64,000 bases of DNA from Opisthocomus hoazin (lineage: Eukaryota > Chordata > Aves > Opisthocomiformes > Opisthocomidae): contig NC_134429.1 in the NCBI RefSeq assembly GCF_030867145.1, positions 15,252,677-15,316,676 of the forward strand, in the 5' to 3' direction. The translations under genes and the position numbers were made by a program. How positions within the stretch are numbered: position 1 is the first letter of the stretch; every line of letters begins with the position of its first letter. Shown piece by piece: positions 28,701-40,300 of this stretch. Below the pieces are notes generated by a model. It did not search any database, had not been told where the DNA came from, and saw only the letters and a list, made by a program, of their open reading frames with translations.

Positions 28701-29689
28701 AAGGAGGAGGAGGAGGAGGATGGAGGTGGGCCCCGGCCCCTCTTCGCAGGCCTTGGGGTCGGGGAAGGCGTCGTGGCGACCCTCGGCGTCGCTCCCGGGC
28801 TGGGTTCGAAGGCGGCGGCGGGCGCTTCGGCGTCCTCCGTCGGGAGGAGAAGACATTGGCATCGCCATCGGGAGAAGACGTGACCCGTCTGTCCCTGTTC
28901 CACGGCCAAACCCCGGGAGCTCCGTCCAAGCTCTCCAAGTTTGGGGGGAAATTCAGGGGGAATTCGACCTCTGGAGAAGCTTTGGGGCAAAAAAGGGGCC
29001 GGCGGGGCAGGTTGACCCCGAGCCGTGCAGCCGTGTCCTCGGGATCGCCAGAGCGATGGGAGGGTGACTTGGGGCCGGAGCGATGGGACGGTGACTCGGT
29101 GACTTGGGGCTGCAGGAGATCGGCGCCGGCATTCTGTGGGATCCCGGCGTCTGGGGAGCCAGCACAAGTTGGGACAGGCATTACAGCCCCTTTCTGCCAC
29201 CTCGAGGTACCCCCAGACCCCCCGGCCCCCCATAGCAGCCCTGGCCTGGGCAGGACCCAGCTGTGCTCCCAAACCCAGGGTCTGCCAGCGCAGTACAGCC
29301 TCCCGGACCCCTGCCAAGCGCCCGCCAAGCCCAGAGCCAGACGCTGATCTCACTCATCCCCACACAATCCCTTTTATCCCAAGACACATTTATCCTCGGT
29401 TAAACCCGGGTCTGGGGCTTCCTTTGCCGTTGGAAGAAGATGGGGCTTGTAGGGACCTGGGTCCCACCAAGTTGCAGCCGTGGGTTGGTGATGGGGCGCT
29501 GCTGGGCTCATGAAGTGTTTGGGACCACCAAACGCTGTCTTCTGAGCTTGGTCATCTGATCCCAGCTCAGGTAGGGACCAACTTTTTGGCTTTCCCAAAG
29601 CTGGGAAGGGTCTGGAAGTCATGAACATCTTCAGTATCTGCAAGTCTGGGGATGGAGGAGGATGTGGTGCGTAGAAGATCCAGCTGTGG
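25716..29689. other. ATP13A2-MFAP2 spacer, no coding gene recognised
   Basis: GC-rich unique sequence with low-complexity patches: purine-rich A/G tracts at 28405-28465, A and T homopolymers near 28315 and 27725, and a CpG-rich block at about 28560-28930. A possible untranslated exon, at most, is 27644-27826: a pyrimidine-rich acceptor ending CCCAAGCAG and a donor GCG/gtaagg. It could belong to the MFAP2 5' UTR, but nothing in the sequence proves it. Long frames are GC artefacts. Confidence 0.4.
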
Positions 29690-30470
29690 TGGTGCTGCAA
29701 GGGCATGGTCGCTGGAAGATGCCACACTTTGGTGATCTTGAGGACGTGGTCACTAGAAGGTGCTATGCTTTGGTGGTAGTGAGGACATGGGGGCTAGAAG
29801 GTGCTATGCTTTGGTGATGTTGAGGACATGGGGGTAGATGGTGCAGGATGTAGTCACTAGAAGGTGCTGTGCTTTGGAGATGGTGCAGGACGTGGTCGCT
29901 AGAAGGTGCTGTGCTTTGGAGATGGTGCAAGATGTGGTCACTAGAAGGTGCTGTCCTCGGAGATGGTGCAGGACATGGTCACTAGAAGGTGCTGCTCTTT
30001 GGAGATGGTGCAAGACGTGGTCACTAGAAGGTGCTGTGCTTTGGAGATGGTGCAGGATGTGGTCACTAGAAGGTGCTGTACTTTGGAGATGGTGCGGGAC
30101 GTGGTCACTAGAAGGTGCTGTGCTTTGGAGATGGTGCAGGACATGGTTGCTAGAAGGTGCTGTGCTTTGGAGATGGTGCAGGACGTGGTCACTAGAAGGT
30201 GCTGTGCTTTGGAGATGGTGCAGGACGTGGTCACTAGAAGGTGCTGTGCTTTGGAGATGGTGCAGGACGTGGTCAGTAGAAGGTGCTGTGCTTTGGAGAT
30301 GGTGCAGGACATGCTGCTGTGCTTTGGAGATGGTGCAGGACATGGTTGCTGTAAGATGCAACACTTGGTGATCTGGAGGATGGGGTTGCCAGAAGGTGCT
30401 GCGCTTTGGTGATGGTGGTCGCTAGAAGGTGCTGTGCATTGGTGATGGTGAGGACATGGCCGCTAGACGA
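29690..30470. repeat. 42-bp minisatellite, about 17 copies, upstream of MFAP2
   Basis: The core unit CTAGAAGGTGCTGTGCTTTG plus GAGATGGTGCAGGACGTGGT and CA is 42 bp. Because 42 is 14 codons, the array stays open in several frames on both strands, for example as a repeated EMVQDVVTRRCCAL peptide. Central units (about 29850-30300) are nearly identical; edge units are diverged or truncated, which is the expected pattern for turnover by unequal exchange. Confidence 0.95.
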
Positions 30471-30749
30471 TGCCAAGCTCTGGTGATGGCGCAGTCAGTC
30501 CCACTGACCCCACCTTCCCCAGTGAGGTCCTGAACCCAGCAGGAACCGCGCTGTGCTGGGGCTGGAGCCACGTTCTCATCCCGGGTGCTGCACCCAGCCG
30601 GGAGCCGGGGCGGGTGCCTGGGTGCCTCTGCCATGGGGGGGCTGATGGGTCTGGCTTATCTCCACCCGTGCCTCAGTTTCCCCCCTCCAACAGCAGAGCC
30701 GGGCGTGCCAGGAGGGGTTCCCCATCCCCGCAGCATCTCAGTGAGCCAT

Positions 30750-31200
30750 GAACGCCAACTCTGACAGCCGAACGGTTGGGTTTCGAAGGAGTTTTGGGGG
30801 AGAATTTCTCTTTTTTTCCCCCAATTTTCTCCCCTGGAGCTGGCAGGGATGAGGGGGGCGGGCAGCCAGGGTCCCTGCCAGCCCGCGCCGGCGCAGGGGG
30901 CCCGGCTGGCCGGCGGCACAGCCGCCCTTGGCCCGTCTCCCCGCCGGCGAAAGCCGCCTCTCGACACGCAACCGGCCGCTTGCAAAGCGCCGGGAGCCGC
31001 CAGCGCCCGAGCCTGCCAAACCCCAGCGCTGGCGCGGGATTTTGCTTCAAATCTATTTTTTCCCCGCCGCAAATCCCCGCATCCCCTCGGCTTTGGGGGA
31101 TACCTGACCAAACGCAGCACCCCCCGGCCGTGGGGCCCCCCGAAACGAGCCCCGTGGCCAAGGAGCGGGGCTGAGAACCCCGGGAAAGGAGCCCCAGAAG
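30750..31200 (+). promoter_or_regulatory. MFAP2: CpG-rich block, candidate MFAP2 promoter/first exon region
   Basis: CpG density is high at about 30860-31150, and the block lies 0.4-0.7 kb before the exon that carries the MFAP2 start codon. That exon has a splice acceptor (TTTCCCTCAG ending at 31528), so at least one untranslated exon must lie upstream. This block is the nearest plausible location. The first exon itself is not identified. Confidence 0.35.
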
Positions 31201-31592
31201 CTCCAGCTGGTGGGTCCGTTCTCATGGAGGGGGGGGTCCACATGTCCCCCCCCATGGCGGCGATTCAGCCACCCCGGCGTTCCTCGTCCCCCCACCCAGC
31301 CCGCGGGGTGTTTCAGGGCTTGGTCCTTCCAGTTCCCCCGGGAGCCCAGCCTGCCTTTTTTTTTTGAGGAATTTCCTTGCTTTTTTAGGATTTAGGGCAT
31401 CGAGAGGGGCTTTGTGCTGGGGGGGGGGGGCACAGAGAGGGGGCTTCTGCAGGGGATGGGGAACGGAGGGGTTTGGGGGTGCGCATCCCCCCCTCCCGGC
31501 TCCGCTGACCCCTCTGTGTTTCCCTCAGCCCCACATCCAGACTCCTCCGGCTGCATCCCGGCCCGCGCTGCTCCTCCGTCGCTGCCGTCAGG

Positions 31593-34500
31593 ATGAGAGC
31601 GGTGGGGCTCTTCTTGCTGTGTCTGCCAGGTGAGCGTCCCCTCCCCGGGGGTCCCCAAGGCCAAGTGACACCCCAACAAACCCCGGGAGCCGGCCGCCAC
31701 CCCCACGGATGCTCGGGTGCTGCACCCACCGGGGCGAGCATCACCTCGTCGCCTGTTACACCCCAAAATTGACCCAAAACCCCGGCGGAGGCTCGGGTTT
31801 AGGCTGGGACCCGCTCTAGGGTGGGGGGCACGGGGGGTGCGAGGGGTCTGGCACCAAGTGAGTCCCCCCCCCCGGCTTTGGGGACACGGAGGTGGCACCA
31901 TGGGGGGTGGCAGAAAATTGGCACCCCGGGGCCGGGACGACAGCCAGAAAAATTCTGATTTATAACCCCCCCCCCCCCCCGCGGGGGGGCTGGCGAAGGC
32001 GGGATGGAAACGAGGAGGGAGGCGACGGACCCCGGAGCCTGGAGCCAGGAAAACTTTGGGCGAAACCAAGGCTAGCGAGCAGATGGAAAAAATTAAGGCG
32101 GCGAGGGGGAGGGAGCCCGGGGAGGGGGGGGCAGAGGAGATAAGCCCCCTCCCGGCATCGTTCCCGGCGGAGGTTCCCTCCTGGACGCTGCCTTTTGTGA
32201 GGATGAGGAGGGATGCGGCGGCTGGACGGGCCGTGGGGCGTCACAGCGGGTCCTGGGGAGGGGTCCCCGCCGTACCCCGGGGCTGGGGGGGTACCTGAGC
32301 CCCCCCCCCCAAGCATCCTGCCTGCTGGCGTCGGGGTTGGACCCCGTTTGCCCCCCCGGCTCCGCAGCAGGATGAGCTCCCAGAGCGGCTGCGAGGAGGA
32401 CAGGGGATCCCCTGGTCCCCCCGGGATGGCGGGAGCATTGCCGACTCGCCTGGATGCTCCGGGTGGGATCGCGGTACCCGGGCGCTGCAGGACACCGGGA
32501 TCACCGGGATCATCCCCGCCTGCGCCCCGATTCCGTAGGGATCCGGGCCGGTGCCGGTCCCCCATCCGTGAGCATCCCTCTCCCTCCTCTCGGTGCGGCG
32601 CGCCCCGGCTCGAGGACAGCTATGGGACAGTATTTTGGGGAAAGTGGCGAGGCGGAGGCAAAGCAGGGGACCCCAAAACTCCAGGCTGGGGGTGGCTGTG
32701 GCCCCCCCGGTGATGCCTCCCCCCACCCCGGGCTCTGTCTCCCCAGCAGCGCTCCTGGTCCAGGCACAGTACAGCAGGTTTGAAGGCATCACCTACCCCG
32801 AGCCGGTACAGTATTCCCAGTACGACCAGCAATCAGGTGAGAGCACCCTGAACTGGGACAGCCTCCGCCCGCCTCGCTCCCCGCTCTTTTTCCTCTCTTT
32901 TTTCGCTTTCCCTGGCCGAATCTGCATCGGCCCGATGCCTCTTTCTGCTTCCGTCCTCTTTGCTCCCTCCTTTTTCTCCTGCCCCTTAATTTTCCAACCT
33001 CCTCCTAATGCCTTCACGCCTCCCCTCTTGTACACTTTTTATTAATTATTAATTAATATTTATTATTATTTATTATTTATTATTTATTAAGCCTTTACTC
33101 AGCTCTATAAAACCGTGGCGGGATGCTGCCCAGGTCCGTTCCTGGGGTGGCTGGGAGGGTCTTTTCCCCCCTTGCTCAGACCGGCTGCCAAATTTCGGGG
33201 CTCTCGTCGCAAACTCCCGGCCCCGATGGGGCGCGTTTCCCCCCTGCACGGTTAAAACCCCTCCGTCCTCAGCCTGTTTTCTCTTTTATTTCCCCAGAAA
33301 TTCAGGATTACTACGACTATCACGGTAAGCGGTTCCCCCGCGGGATGCCGGGCTGGGGAGGGGGTCTTGGGGGGTGGGGGGCAGGTTTCGGGGCTGTGCC
33401 TGCACCGTCCCTCTCCTTGCAGATGTCACCCCCCGCGCCCCCGAGGAGCAGTTTCGGTACCAGTCCCAGCAGCAATCCCAGCAGGAGATCGTGCCGGCCC
33501 CGACCCCAGGTGGGTGGCAGCCGCCGGCCCCCTCCCCACCCAAGGCTCTCCATCCCTCCCCTGCGCCCTGAGCCCAGTTGTGCTCCCACCCCGGAGCATC
33601 CTGGTGCCAGCGCCGGGATGCTCCAGCCCTAAAACCCAGGGAAAGGGCAGCGGGGTGCTTTTGCTCCATCCCTAAATTTACTCCATACCTAAATGTGCTC
33701 CATCCCTAAATGTGCTCCATCCCTAAATTTACTCCATCCCTATATTTGCTCCATCCCTAAATTTACTCCATCCCTAAATGTGCTCCATCCCTATATTTGC
33801 TCCATCCCTAAGTTTGCTCCATCCCTAAATTTTCTCCCCCCCCCACTTCTCTGTCCCCTCAGCTGCTGCTCCCGAGACCGAGCCCACGGAGCCAGGACCG
33901 CTCGGTGAGTTCTTCGCCCCCCGCCTCTGTTTCCATCCTCCCCTGCATCCCACCTGGGGTGATCGAGCGGGTGCGAAGCCCACCCCCGGGGTGTCAGGCC
34001 TACCCCCCCCCCCCCCATGATTTTTGAGACCCCCGTCAGAAAGCAGCTGCCTCTTCTCCCTGCAGACTGCCGGGAGGAGCAGTACCCCTGCACCAGGCTC
34101 TACTCCGTCCACAAGCCCTGCAAGCAGTGCCTGAACGAGATCTGCTTTTACAGGCGAGCGAGGGGGGGGGGAGCTTCCCTGACCCCCCCCCTGTGTATTT
34201 TGGGGACCCCCTCTGCTTTTGCACTAAACCCCCCTCATCTTTTCTCTATCCCCCGCCCCATCCAGCCTCCGCCGGGTTTACGTGATCAACAAGGAGATCT
34301 GCGTCCGCACCGTCTGCGCCCACGAAGAGCTGCTGCGAGGTACAGGGGGGGCGGGGGGGGGCCCCCAAATTGGGGTCGGCCCCACCCAGATCACCCCTTT
34401 TCCCATGGCGGGGGGAAATCCCAGCGACCAAAGTTGCTCCAGGCATCGCCCTGCAACCAGTGGGGCCAAACTGGGATCCCATTTTGGGGGGGGCTAAGCC

Positions 34501-34714
34501 ACCCCCTGGCAGCAGCATCATGGGGATGGGGGGGGGGAGGGGTCCCCTCGCTGCTGCTCCCCCCGTTTTTCCTCCACCCGGGGGTGATTTCTCTCCCGCT
34601 CTCCCTGCAGCCGACCTCTGCCGTGACAAGTTTTCCAAGTGCGGGGTGATGGCCACCAGCGGGCTCTGCCAAACCGTGGTCGCGTCCTGCGCCCGCAGCT
34701 GCGGCGGGTGCTGA
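31593..34714 (+). CDS. MFAP2: Microfibril-associated protein 2 (MAGP-1), complete, 8 coding exons
   Basis: Secreted component of fibrillin microfibrils that binds fibrillin, elastin precursors and TGF-beta family ligands. The frame gives 182 aa (human 183). Order: signal peptide MRAVGLFLLCLP plus AALLVQA, cleaved before Gln as in human; a Tyr/acidic segment (YSQYDQQ, DYYDYHD) of the kind that is sulfated; a Gln-rich stretch (RYQSQQQSQQE), a likely transglutaminase substrate; then a Cys-rich matrix-binding half with all 13 cysteines, from DCREEQYPC to SCGGC-stop. There is no RGD, which separates it from MFAP5. Exons: 31593-31629 (exon begins 31529 in 5' UTR), 32747-32836, 33298-33324, 33423-33509, 33863-33904, 34066-34153, 34266-34339, 34611-34714. 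Introns are GT-AG except the sixth (GC-AG). It converges with CROCC. Confidence 0.97.
32744..32749 (+). other. MFAP2: NAGNAG tandem splice acceptor in MFAP2
   Basis: The intron end reads CCCCAGCAG, so splicing after either AG (exon from 32747 or 32750) is possible and in frame. The two products differ by one Ala in the hydrophobic end of the signal peptide (PAALLVQ versus PALLVQ). The longer form aligns residue for residue with human PAGLLAQ. Confidence 0.8.
33035..33092. repeat. AT-rich TTATTA simple repeat in MFAP2 intron
   Basis: Alternating TTAATTATTAATTAATATTT and TTATTATTTATTATTTATTA units lie in the intron after the second coding exon, an isolated AT-rich patch in GC-rich surroundings. 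Confidence 0.9.
33660..33838. repeat. 18-bp tandem array in MFAP2 intron, about 10 copies
   Basis: Unit TGCTCCATCCCTAAATTT with A/G/T substitutions (TACTCC, AAATGT, TATATTT). It fills about half of the 353-bp intron between coding exons 33423-33509 and 33863-33904 and ends 20 bp before the branch-point/polypyrimidine region. Confidence 0.93.
34154..34265 (+). other. MFAP2: GC-AG intron in MFAP2
   Basis: The exon ends TTT TAC AG and the intron starts GCGAGCG; the next exon starts C CTC CGC CGG after CATCCAG. Only this junction restores CFYSLRRVYVINKEIC. No GT donor nearby keeps the frame. The upstream exon end (ACAG) is a strong match to U1, typical for functional GC donors. Confidence 0.9.
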
Positions 34715-34891
34715 GCTCAGGGTGGGGGGGGACACCCCAAACCCCTTCGCCGCCCACGTCCCGGGATCCCAGCCCCTTCCCATCCTCCTCTCCCGGGTCC
34801 CCGTCCCGCTCCGGATCCTCATCATGGTGCTAAAGAAACTGTGCATGAAAGAGCATAAAAAAGAAAATGTCCATTTTTTGTGCACATAATA

Positions 34892-34897
34892 ATTAAA
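34892..34897 (+). terminator. MFAP2: Probable MFAP2 poly(A) signal ATTAAA
   Basis: No AATAAA is found soon after the stop at 34714. ATTAAA, the commonest variant, occurs here, 178 nt after the stop, and is followed by an A/G-rich then T-rich stretch. Cleavage would be around 34910-34920. A CATAAA at 34853 is a weaker alternative. Confidence 0.5.
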
Positions 34898-34915
34898 AAA
34901 AGGGGGGGGGGGGAT

Positions 34916-35607
34916 TATTTTTATTACTTTCCTTATTATATTGTAAAGCCCCCACCACCCCGTTTTCTACGTAGAGTATCCAAGAGATAAAGCGTAAGGG
35001 TCGCTGCGGCTCCCGACTCGTTTTTTGGGGGGGATTTTCTGATTTTTGGGGGGGGTGTCTCATTTTTGGGGGGGATTCCTGATGTTTAGGGGGGGTTCCT
35101 GATTTTGGGGGGGGAGGTTTTCTGATTTTCGGGGGAGGGGGGGAAGAGGTTCCGATGACTGGAGCGATCCTCAGCTGGGCGCAGGGGGAAGGGCTGTCGG
35201 TGATGATTCTGGGGTGCTTTAGGGTGTTTTGGGGGGCTTTAGGGTGTTTTGGGGCTTGTAAAGTGTCCGATTTGGGGGCAGTTGGTGGGGGAAATAGCTT
35301 GGAGGGAGCTTCATTGGGGAGGGGGGGGTTCTTATAGAAAAAAATGCAGTTTATAGGTGTTTGGGGCGAATTTCTGAGTCTCACATAGAAAACGGTGTTG
35401 GGGGTTTGGTCTGGGGGTGTTGCCTGGTTCCCCTATAGAAAAGGGGGGGGGGGGTCTGCTGGGGGCCTGCGGCGTTGAGGGCCGGGGTCCCCCTATGGAA
35501 AGGCGGGCGGAGGCTGGGGTCCGGTTCCCTGCCAGGAAACAGTGGGGGCTTCGGGGGCTCGGCCGGGGGGGTTTCTCCAGGTGGGGTGCAGGAGCTGGGG
35601 CAGCGCA
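34916..35607. other. MFAP2-CROCC spacer, G-rich
   Basis: Between the two convergent genes. It has many short G-runs with the recurring phrase GATTTTTGGGGGGG and no recognisable gene. Long frames here are compositional. Confidence 0.5.
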
Positions 35608-36450
35608 GCTCTCCTACACAGCGTGTAGCTCTCCTACACCACGTGTAGGTCCCTTGTAAGAGAACCACGTGCGATACGCAGCGCGTAGCTCCCCTAGGAC
35701 GCAGTCCTCACGTAGCGTGGAGCTCCCACAGGGCGCAGTTCTCCTACACAGCGTGCAGCTCTCACACAGTGTGCAGCTCCTACAGCGTGCAGCTCCTACA
35801 CAGCGTGCAGCTCCTACACAGCGTGCAGCTCTCACACAGCGTGCAGCTCCTACACAGCGTGCAGCTCCTACACAGCATGCAGCTCCTACAGCGTGCAGCT
35901 CCTACACAGCGTGCAGCTCCTACACAGCGTGCAGCTCCTACAGCGTGCAGCTCTCACACAGCGAGCAGCTCCTACAGCATGCAGTTCCTACAGCGTGCAG
36001 CTCCTACACAGCGTGCAGCTCCTACAGCGTGCAGCTCTCACACAGTGTGCAGCTCCTACAGCATGCAGTTCCTACACAGCGTGCAGCTCCTACAGCGTGC
36101 AGCTCCTACACAGCGTGCAGCTCCTACACAGCGTGCAGCTCCTACACAGCGTGCAGCCCTCCTCCAGCTCGCAGCACGCCGCTCCTACAGCACGTAGCGC
36201 TTATGTATCGTGCAGCTCTTACACCCTGTGTGGTTCTTACATACTGTGGAGCTTTCTTACACCGTTCTCCTGATCCTGTCCACGCAGCGTGCCGCTCTGC
36301 GCCGTGAGTACTCCTACAGCGCGCAGCTCTGTACGGGGCGTGCTCCTCCGCAGGGTGCAGCTCTACTACAGCGCGTAGTTCTCTCACCGCATGCAGCAAG
36401 CTCTAGCGTAGCTCCTCTATAGGGTGCAGCTCTCTTACACCGCGCGTAGC
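35608..36450. repeat. 18-bp minisatellite between MFAP2 and CROCC
   Basis: Units GCAGCTCCTACACAGCGT (18 bp) and a 16-bp form GCAGCTCCTACAGCGT alternate from about 35740 to 36160; looser versions flank them to about 35608 and 36450. At least 35 units. Codon-multiple spacing yields SYTACSSYSVQLL-like frames that are not genes. Confidence 0.95.
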
Positions 36451-36708
36451 TCGCAGCGCGCAGTTCTATTTCCCAGTTCTCTTCTAGAAAATAGCCCCGG
36501 TGCTGAGTTTTCTCCGCCGTTCTCCGGCCGTGCCCACGAGGGATTCATCCTGCCCGGGGGGCTCAGCTCAACCTTTTTCCCCCCCCGAAGGCTGAAAACA
36601 AGGCGAGGGAGGGCAGCGGCACCGCGAGAGGATGCTGCTGAACGGTGGCAGGGCGGCCCGGCAGCGCTCCTCCGACACAGAGCCAGTCATCATCATAATA
36701 ACAAATTA

Positions 36709-36840
36709 TTTATTGCTATTTATTAGTATTATTTAGGGAGCTGAATTGGCCCTGGTGTCCCAACAGACACCCATATGGACATCCCCAAAATGCCACCCCC
36801 CCCCCCCCCAAAAAAACCCCAGCTGCCAGTTGGGTTTATT
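36709..36840 (-). terminator. CROCC: CROCC poly(A) signals (minus-strand AATAAA)
   Basis: On the minus strand AATAAA occurs at 36840-36835, and further copies lie at 36724-36719 and 36714-36709. The first is 540 nt after the CROCC stop and is the most likely one, giving a 3' UTR of about 37379 to 36815. The distal pair offers alternative ends. They lie in the only AT-rich patch of the spacer. Confidence 0.6.
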
Positions 36841-37379
36841 CACATTTAATAGTGACTTAATAGAAGCCGCTACCGCGGTTCTGCGGCTCAGCCCCGTCGC
36901 ACCAGTAAAATCCTCCGGCTCCAGACCCGGCGACAGAAAAAACCCCGCTATTTGCAAAAAAAACCACCTCACTAGAGTCTTTTTTTTTGGTTTTGTTAGA
37001 AAAAAAGGGGAAAATTAGTTGCCGCTGAGGGCTGGGGCTTGCGAGGGCTGGGGGAGCACTGAGTATCGGGGAAAAAATAAATCCGGTGGCGCGGCCGGCG
37101 CTGAGACAGCGCTCTGCTGGGGCTGAAAAAAAAGGCGATTTCCAACCTTTTTGTTAAAAATCACCATCGATAAAAGGGGAAAAACCGACCCGTTGGGCCC
37201 CAGCCTGGATCAGCAATACCCGCGTGTCGTCACCCTGCCGGTGAGGAGCGGCTTTGGGCTTGAGAAGAGGGAGCGGTGAGCCAGAACTCGCCGGGTTATC
37301 GAGCGGGGGGGTGGGGATGGCGCCCCTCACCCGTGAGATGAGTTGTGCCGGTCTCGGCGGGGGTCGCGGCGGGGGGCCC

Positions 37380-40300
37380 CTAGATGCTGGTGGGCTGGCG
37401 GGCGACCTCCTGCCCCTTCAGCGCCGCGATCTGCAAGGGCAGGGGGATGAGATGGGGGGGGGGAGGAGAATAGAGAGGAGGGGATGTGTGTGTCCCCCCC
37501 GCGGTGTCCCCCCGCTCACCTGCTCCTCCAGGCTGCGGTGGCCGCGGTCCGGAGCCCCCCGCGCCCGCTGGGCGATGCGCAGGCGGTCCAGCTCCCGCTG
37601 CAGCTCCGGCGACGGCCCGGGGCTCGGCGGAGATGGGTGCTCCAGCACCGAGACCTGTGCCTGGGCGGGCGGGGGGGGCTGTCACCCCAAAACCAGTCCC
37701 CAAACTGGGAGGAGCCCCAGAAAGAGCCCAGCACCCTCCCAGGGCAAGCACTGGCACCCCTACACACTGGGATGAGCCCAGCATCACCCCAGTGCAAGCA
37801 CCAGCATCTCTCCAAACTGGGAGCAGCCCAGCATCATCCCAGTGGAAGCAGCAGCACCTCCCCGAGCTGGGATGAGCCCCAAAAGGAGCTCAGCACCCTC
37901 CCAGTACAAGCATGATCATCCTCCCAGCAAACGCAAACTGGGCTGAGCCAAAAAAAAAGGTGTTCAGCACCATACTGGGACCAGCCCCAGCATCTCCCCA
38001 AGCTGAGAAGCACCCCAAAAATGAGACCAGTGCCATCCCAGTACAAGCACCAGCATCACCCCAAGCTGGGATTAGCCCCAAAGGAGCCCAGCACCATCCC
38101 AGTACAAGCGCCAGCATCCCTCCAAATTGGGATAAGCCCCCGAAAGAGGAGCCCAGCACCATCCCAGTACAAGCATCAGCATCTCTCCAAGCTGGGAAGA
38201 GCCCCACAAGGAGCCCAGTACCATCCCAGTACAAGCACCAGCATGCCTCCAAACTGGGATAAGCCCCCAGAAAGGAGCCCAGCACCATCCCCTCGTGAAC
38301 ACCAGCATCCCCCCAGCAAAGGCAAGCCTGGATCAGCCCAGAAGAGCTCACCACCACACTGCTGCAGGCACCAGCACCCCCCCAAACTGGGATGAGCCCA
38401 GCATCTGCCCTAAACTGGGAGAGGTCCCAGGAAAGAGCCATGCACCATCCCCTTGAGATCACCAACACCTTCCCTGAACTGGTTTGAGCCCCTCAAAGAA
38501 GCCCAGCACCATCCCAGTACAAGCCCCAGCACCCCCCCAAGCTGGACTGAGCCCCCCCAGCAGAGCCCAGCACCCCAGGGTGCCACCGCCTGCCCCCCTC
38601 GCAGCCGGGCGAGCCGGGGGTCCCCACCTGCAGCAGCTGGATGCGGTGCTGAGCCTCCAGCAGGTCCCGCTCGGCCGTGCCCAGCGAGCGGCCCAGCCGG
38701 CCCTTCTCCGCCGAGAGCCGCAGCGAGGCCTCCTGCGTCCGCAGCCTCTCCCGCTCCACCTGCGCCCACGCGGGGAGAGAGATGGGGACGGGGGCTGGGG
38801 GGCGCCGAGCCCGCCGCGCGCCAGGGGGAGAAATATGTATCGTATATACAGTATGGCAGATAAAATATACATATCTAATATAAAAGGTTAAAAAATATAT
38901 AGTATACATAATACAAATATGTAAGATAAATATAAATACAATACAAATATATGATATATACTATAAATATCTAAATATCTAAAATACAAAACTATAAATA
39001 TATAAAGTATACTATAAATATATAAATATACAAAATACAAAACTATGAATATATAATGTATACTATAAGTATATAAGTATATAAATATATAAAATACTAA
39101 ACTATAAATATGTATTATATAAGTATATAAGTATATTAAATACAAAACTATAAATATATAATGTATACTATAAGTATATAAATATATAAATATATCAAAT
39201 ACAAAACTATAAATATATAATGTGTACTATAAGTATATATCAAATACAAAAATATAAATACATAATGTATACTATAAGTATATATACAAATATATAAAAT
39301 ACAAAAATATAAAAATATAAATAAATATAAATATATGATATACAAATATATATTACATATAAAATACAGCAGATAAAATACCTATTACATATAAAACACA
39401 GCAGGTTATATACTAAATATAAAATACAGCAGAGAAAAATATGTATTTTACATGTAAAATATATCTCTATCTTTAAAATACGGATTTTTTTTGAAGTGCG
39501 TAGAGCCTGCCTATAGCGGAGCCGCACGCAGCCTACGTATAAAGTCTATTTTATGCTTGGAAAATAATTAATAAGCCAGGGTCAGGGCTTTACATTCGAT
39601 TCGCACCCTGTTCTGGCCAAGCCCTGGCCCCAGGGATGCGTTTCAGCATCCGCACGGGTGCGATGCTCGGCGCACGGCCAGCTCCAGGGGCACCCAAGGG
39701 TGCCACCCACCGCGCTCTCACCTTGTCCAGGGTCTTCTTCAGGGCCCCCTTGTCCTTCTCCAGGCGCAGGGCGACGCGCTCAGCCTCCCTCTTCTCGCCC
39801 TGCGTGCGGGCCAGGGCGCGCTGCAGGCTGCCCACCCGCTCCTGCAGCCCCCCGCGCTCCTCCTGCCGCTGCCGCAGCGCCTGCGCCGGGGGGGGTCAGC
39901 CACGGCATGGGGGCTGCACGGGGTGCTGGGGCTACGTGGGGGTCCGTAGGGTGGGAGGGCAGCAGGGTGATGCAAGGGTCGGGGCAATGGATGCTGCATG
40001 GGGGGGCAAAGGTGTGCAGGGGGCTGCATGGGGGCAATAAGGTGCTATGGGGGGGGGAAGATGGTGCATGGGGCTGCATAGGGGCCATAGGGTGCTGCAT
40101 GGGGGGGTCAAAAGGGTGCTGGTGTTATATGGGGGGAACAGGGTGCTATGGGGGGGCAAGAGGGTGCAGGGGGCCGTATAGGGGCCATAGGGTGCTGGTC
40201 TTATATGGGGGCAATGGGGTCCTATAGGGGGGGTGCAAAAGGATGCAGGAGGCTGTAGTGGGGCCATAGGATGCTGGGGGGGCAAGGGGGTGCAGGGGGC

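Noticed and set aside
29804-30364. Repetitive protein of about 180 aa with HLLVTTSCTISKAQ repeats
   Set aside because: A direct product of a 42-bp (14-codon) minisatellite, open on both strands.
35669-36307. Ser/Tyr/Cys/Gln-rich repeat protein
   Set aside because: Encoded by the 18-bp array; no start context, splicing or related protein.
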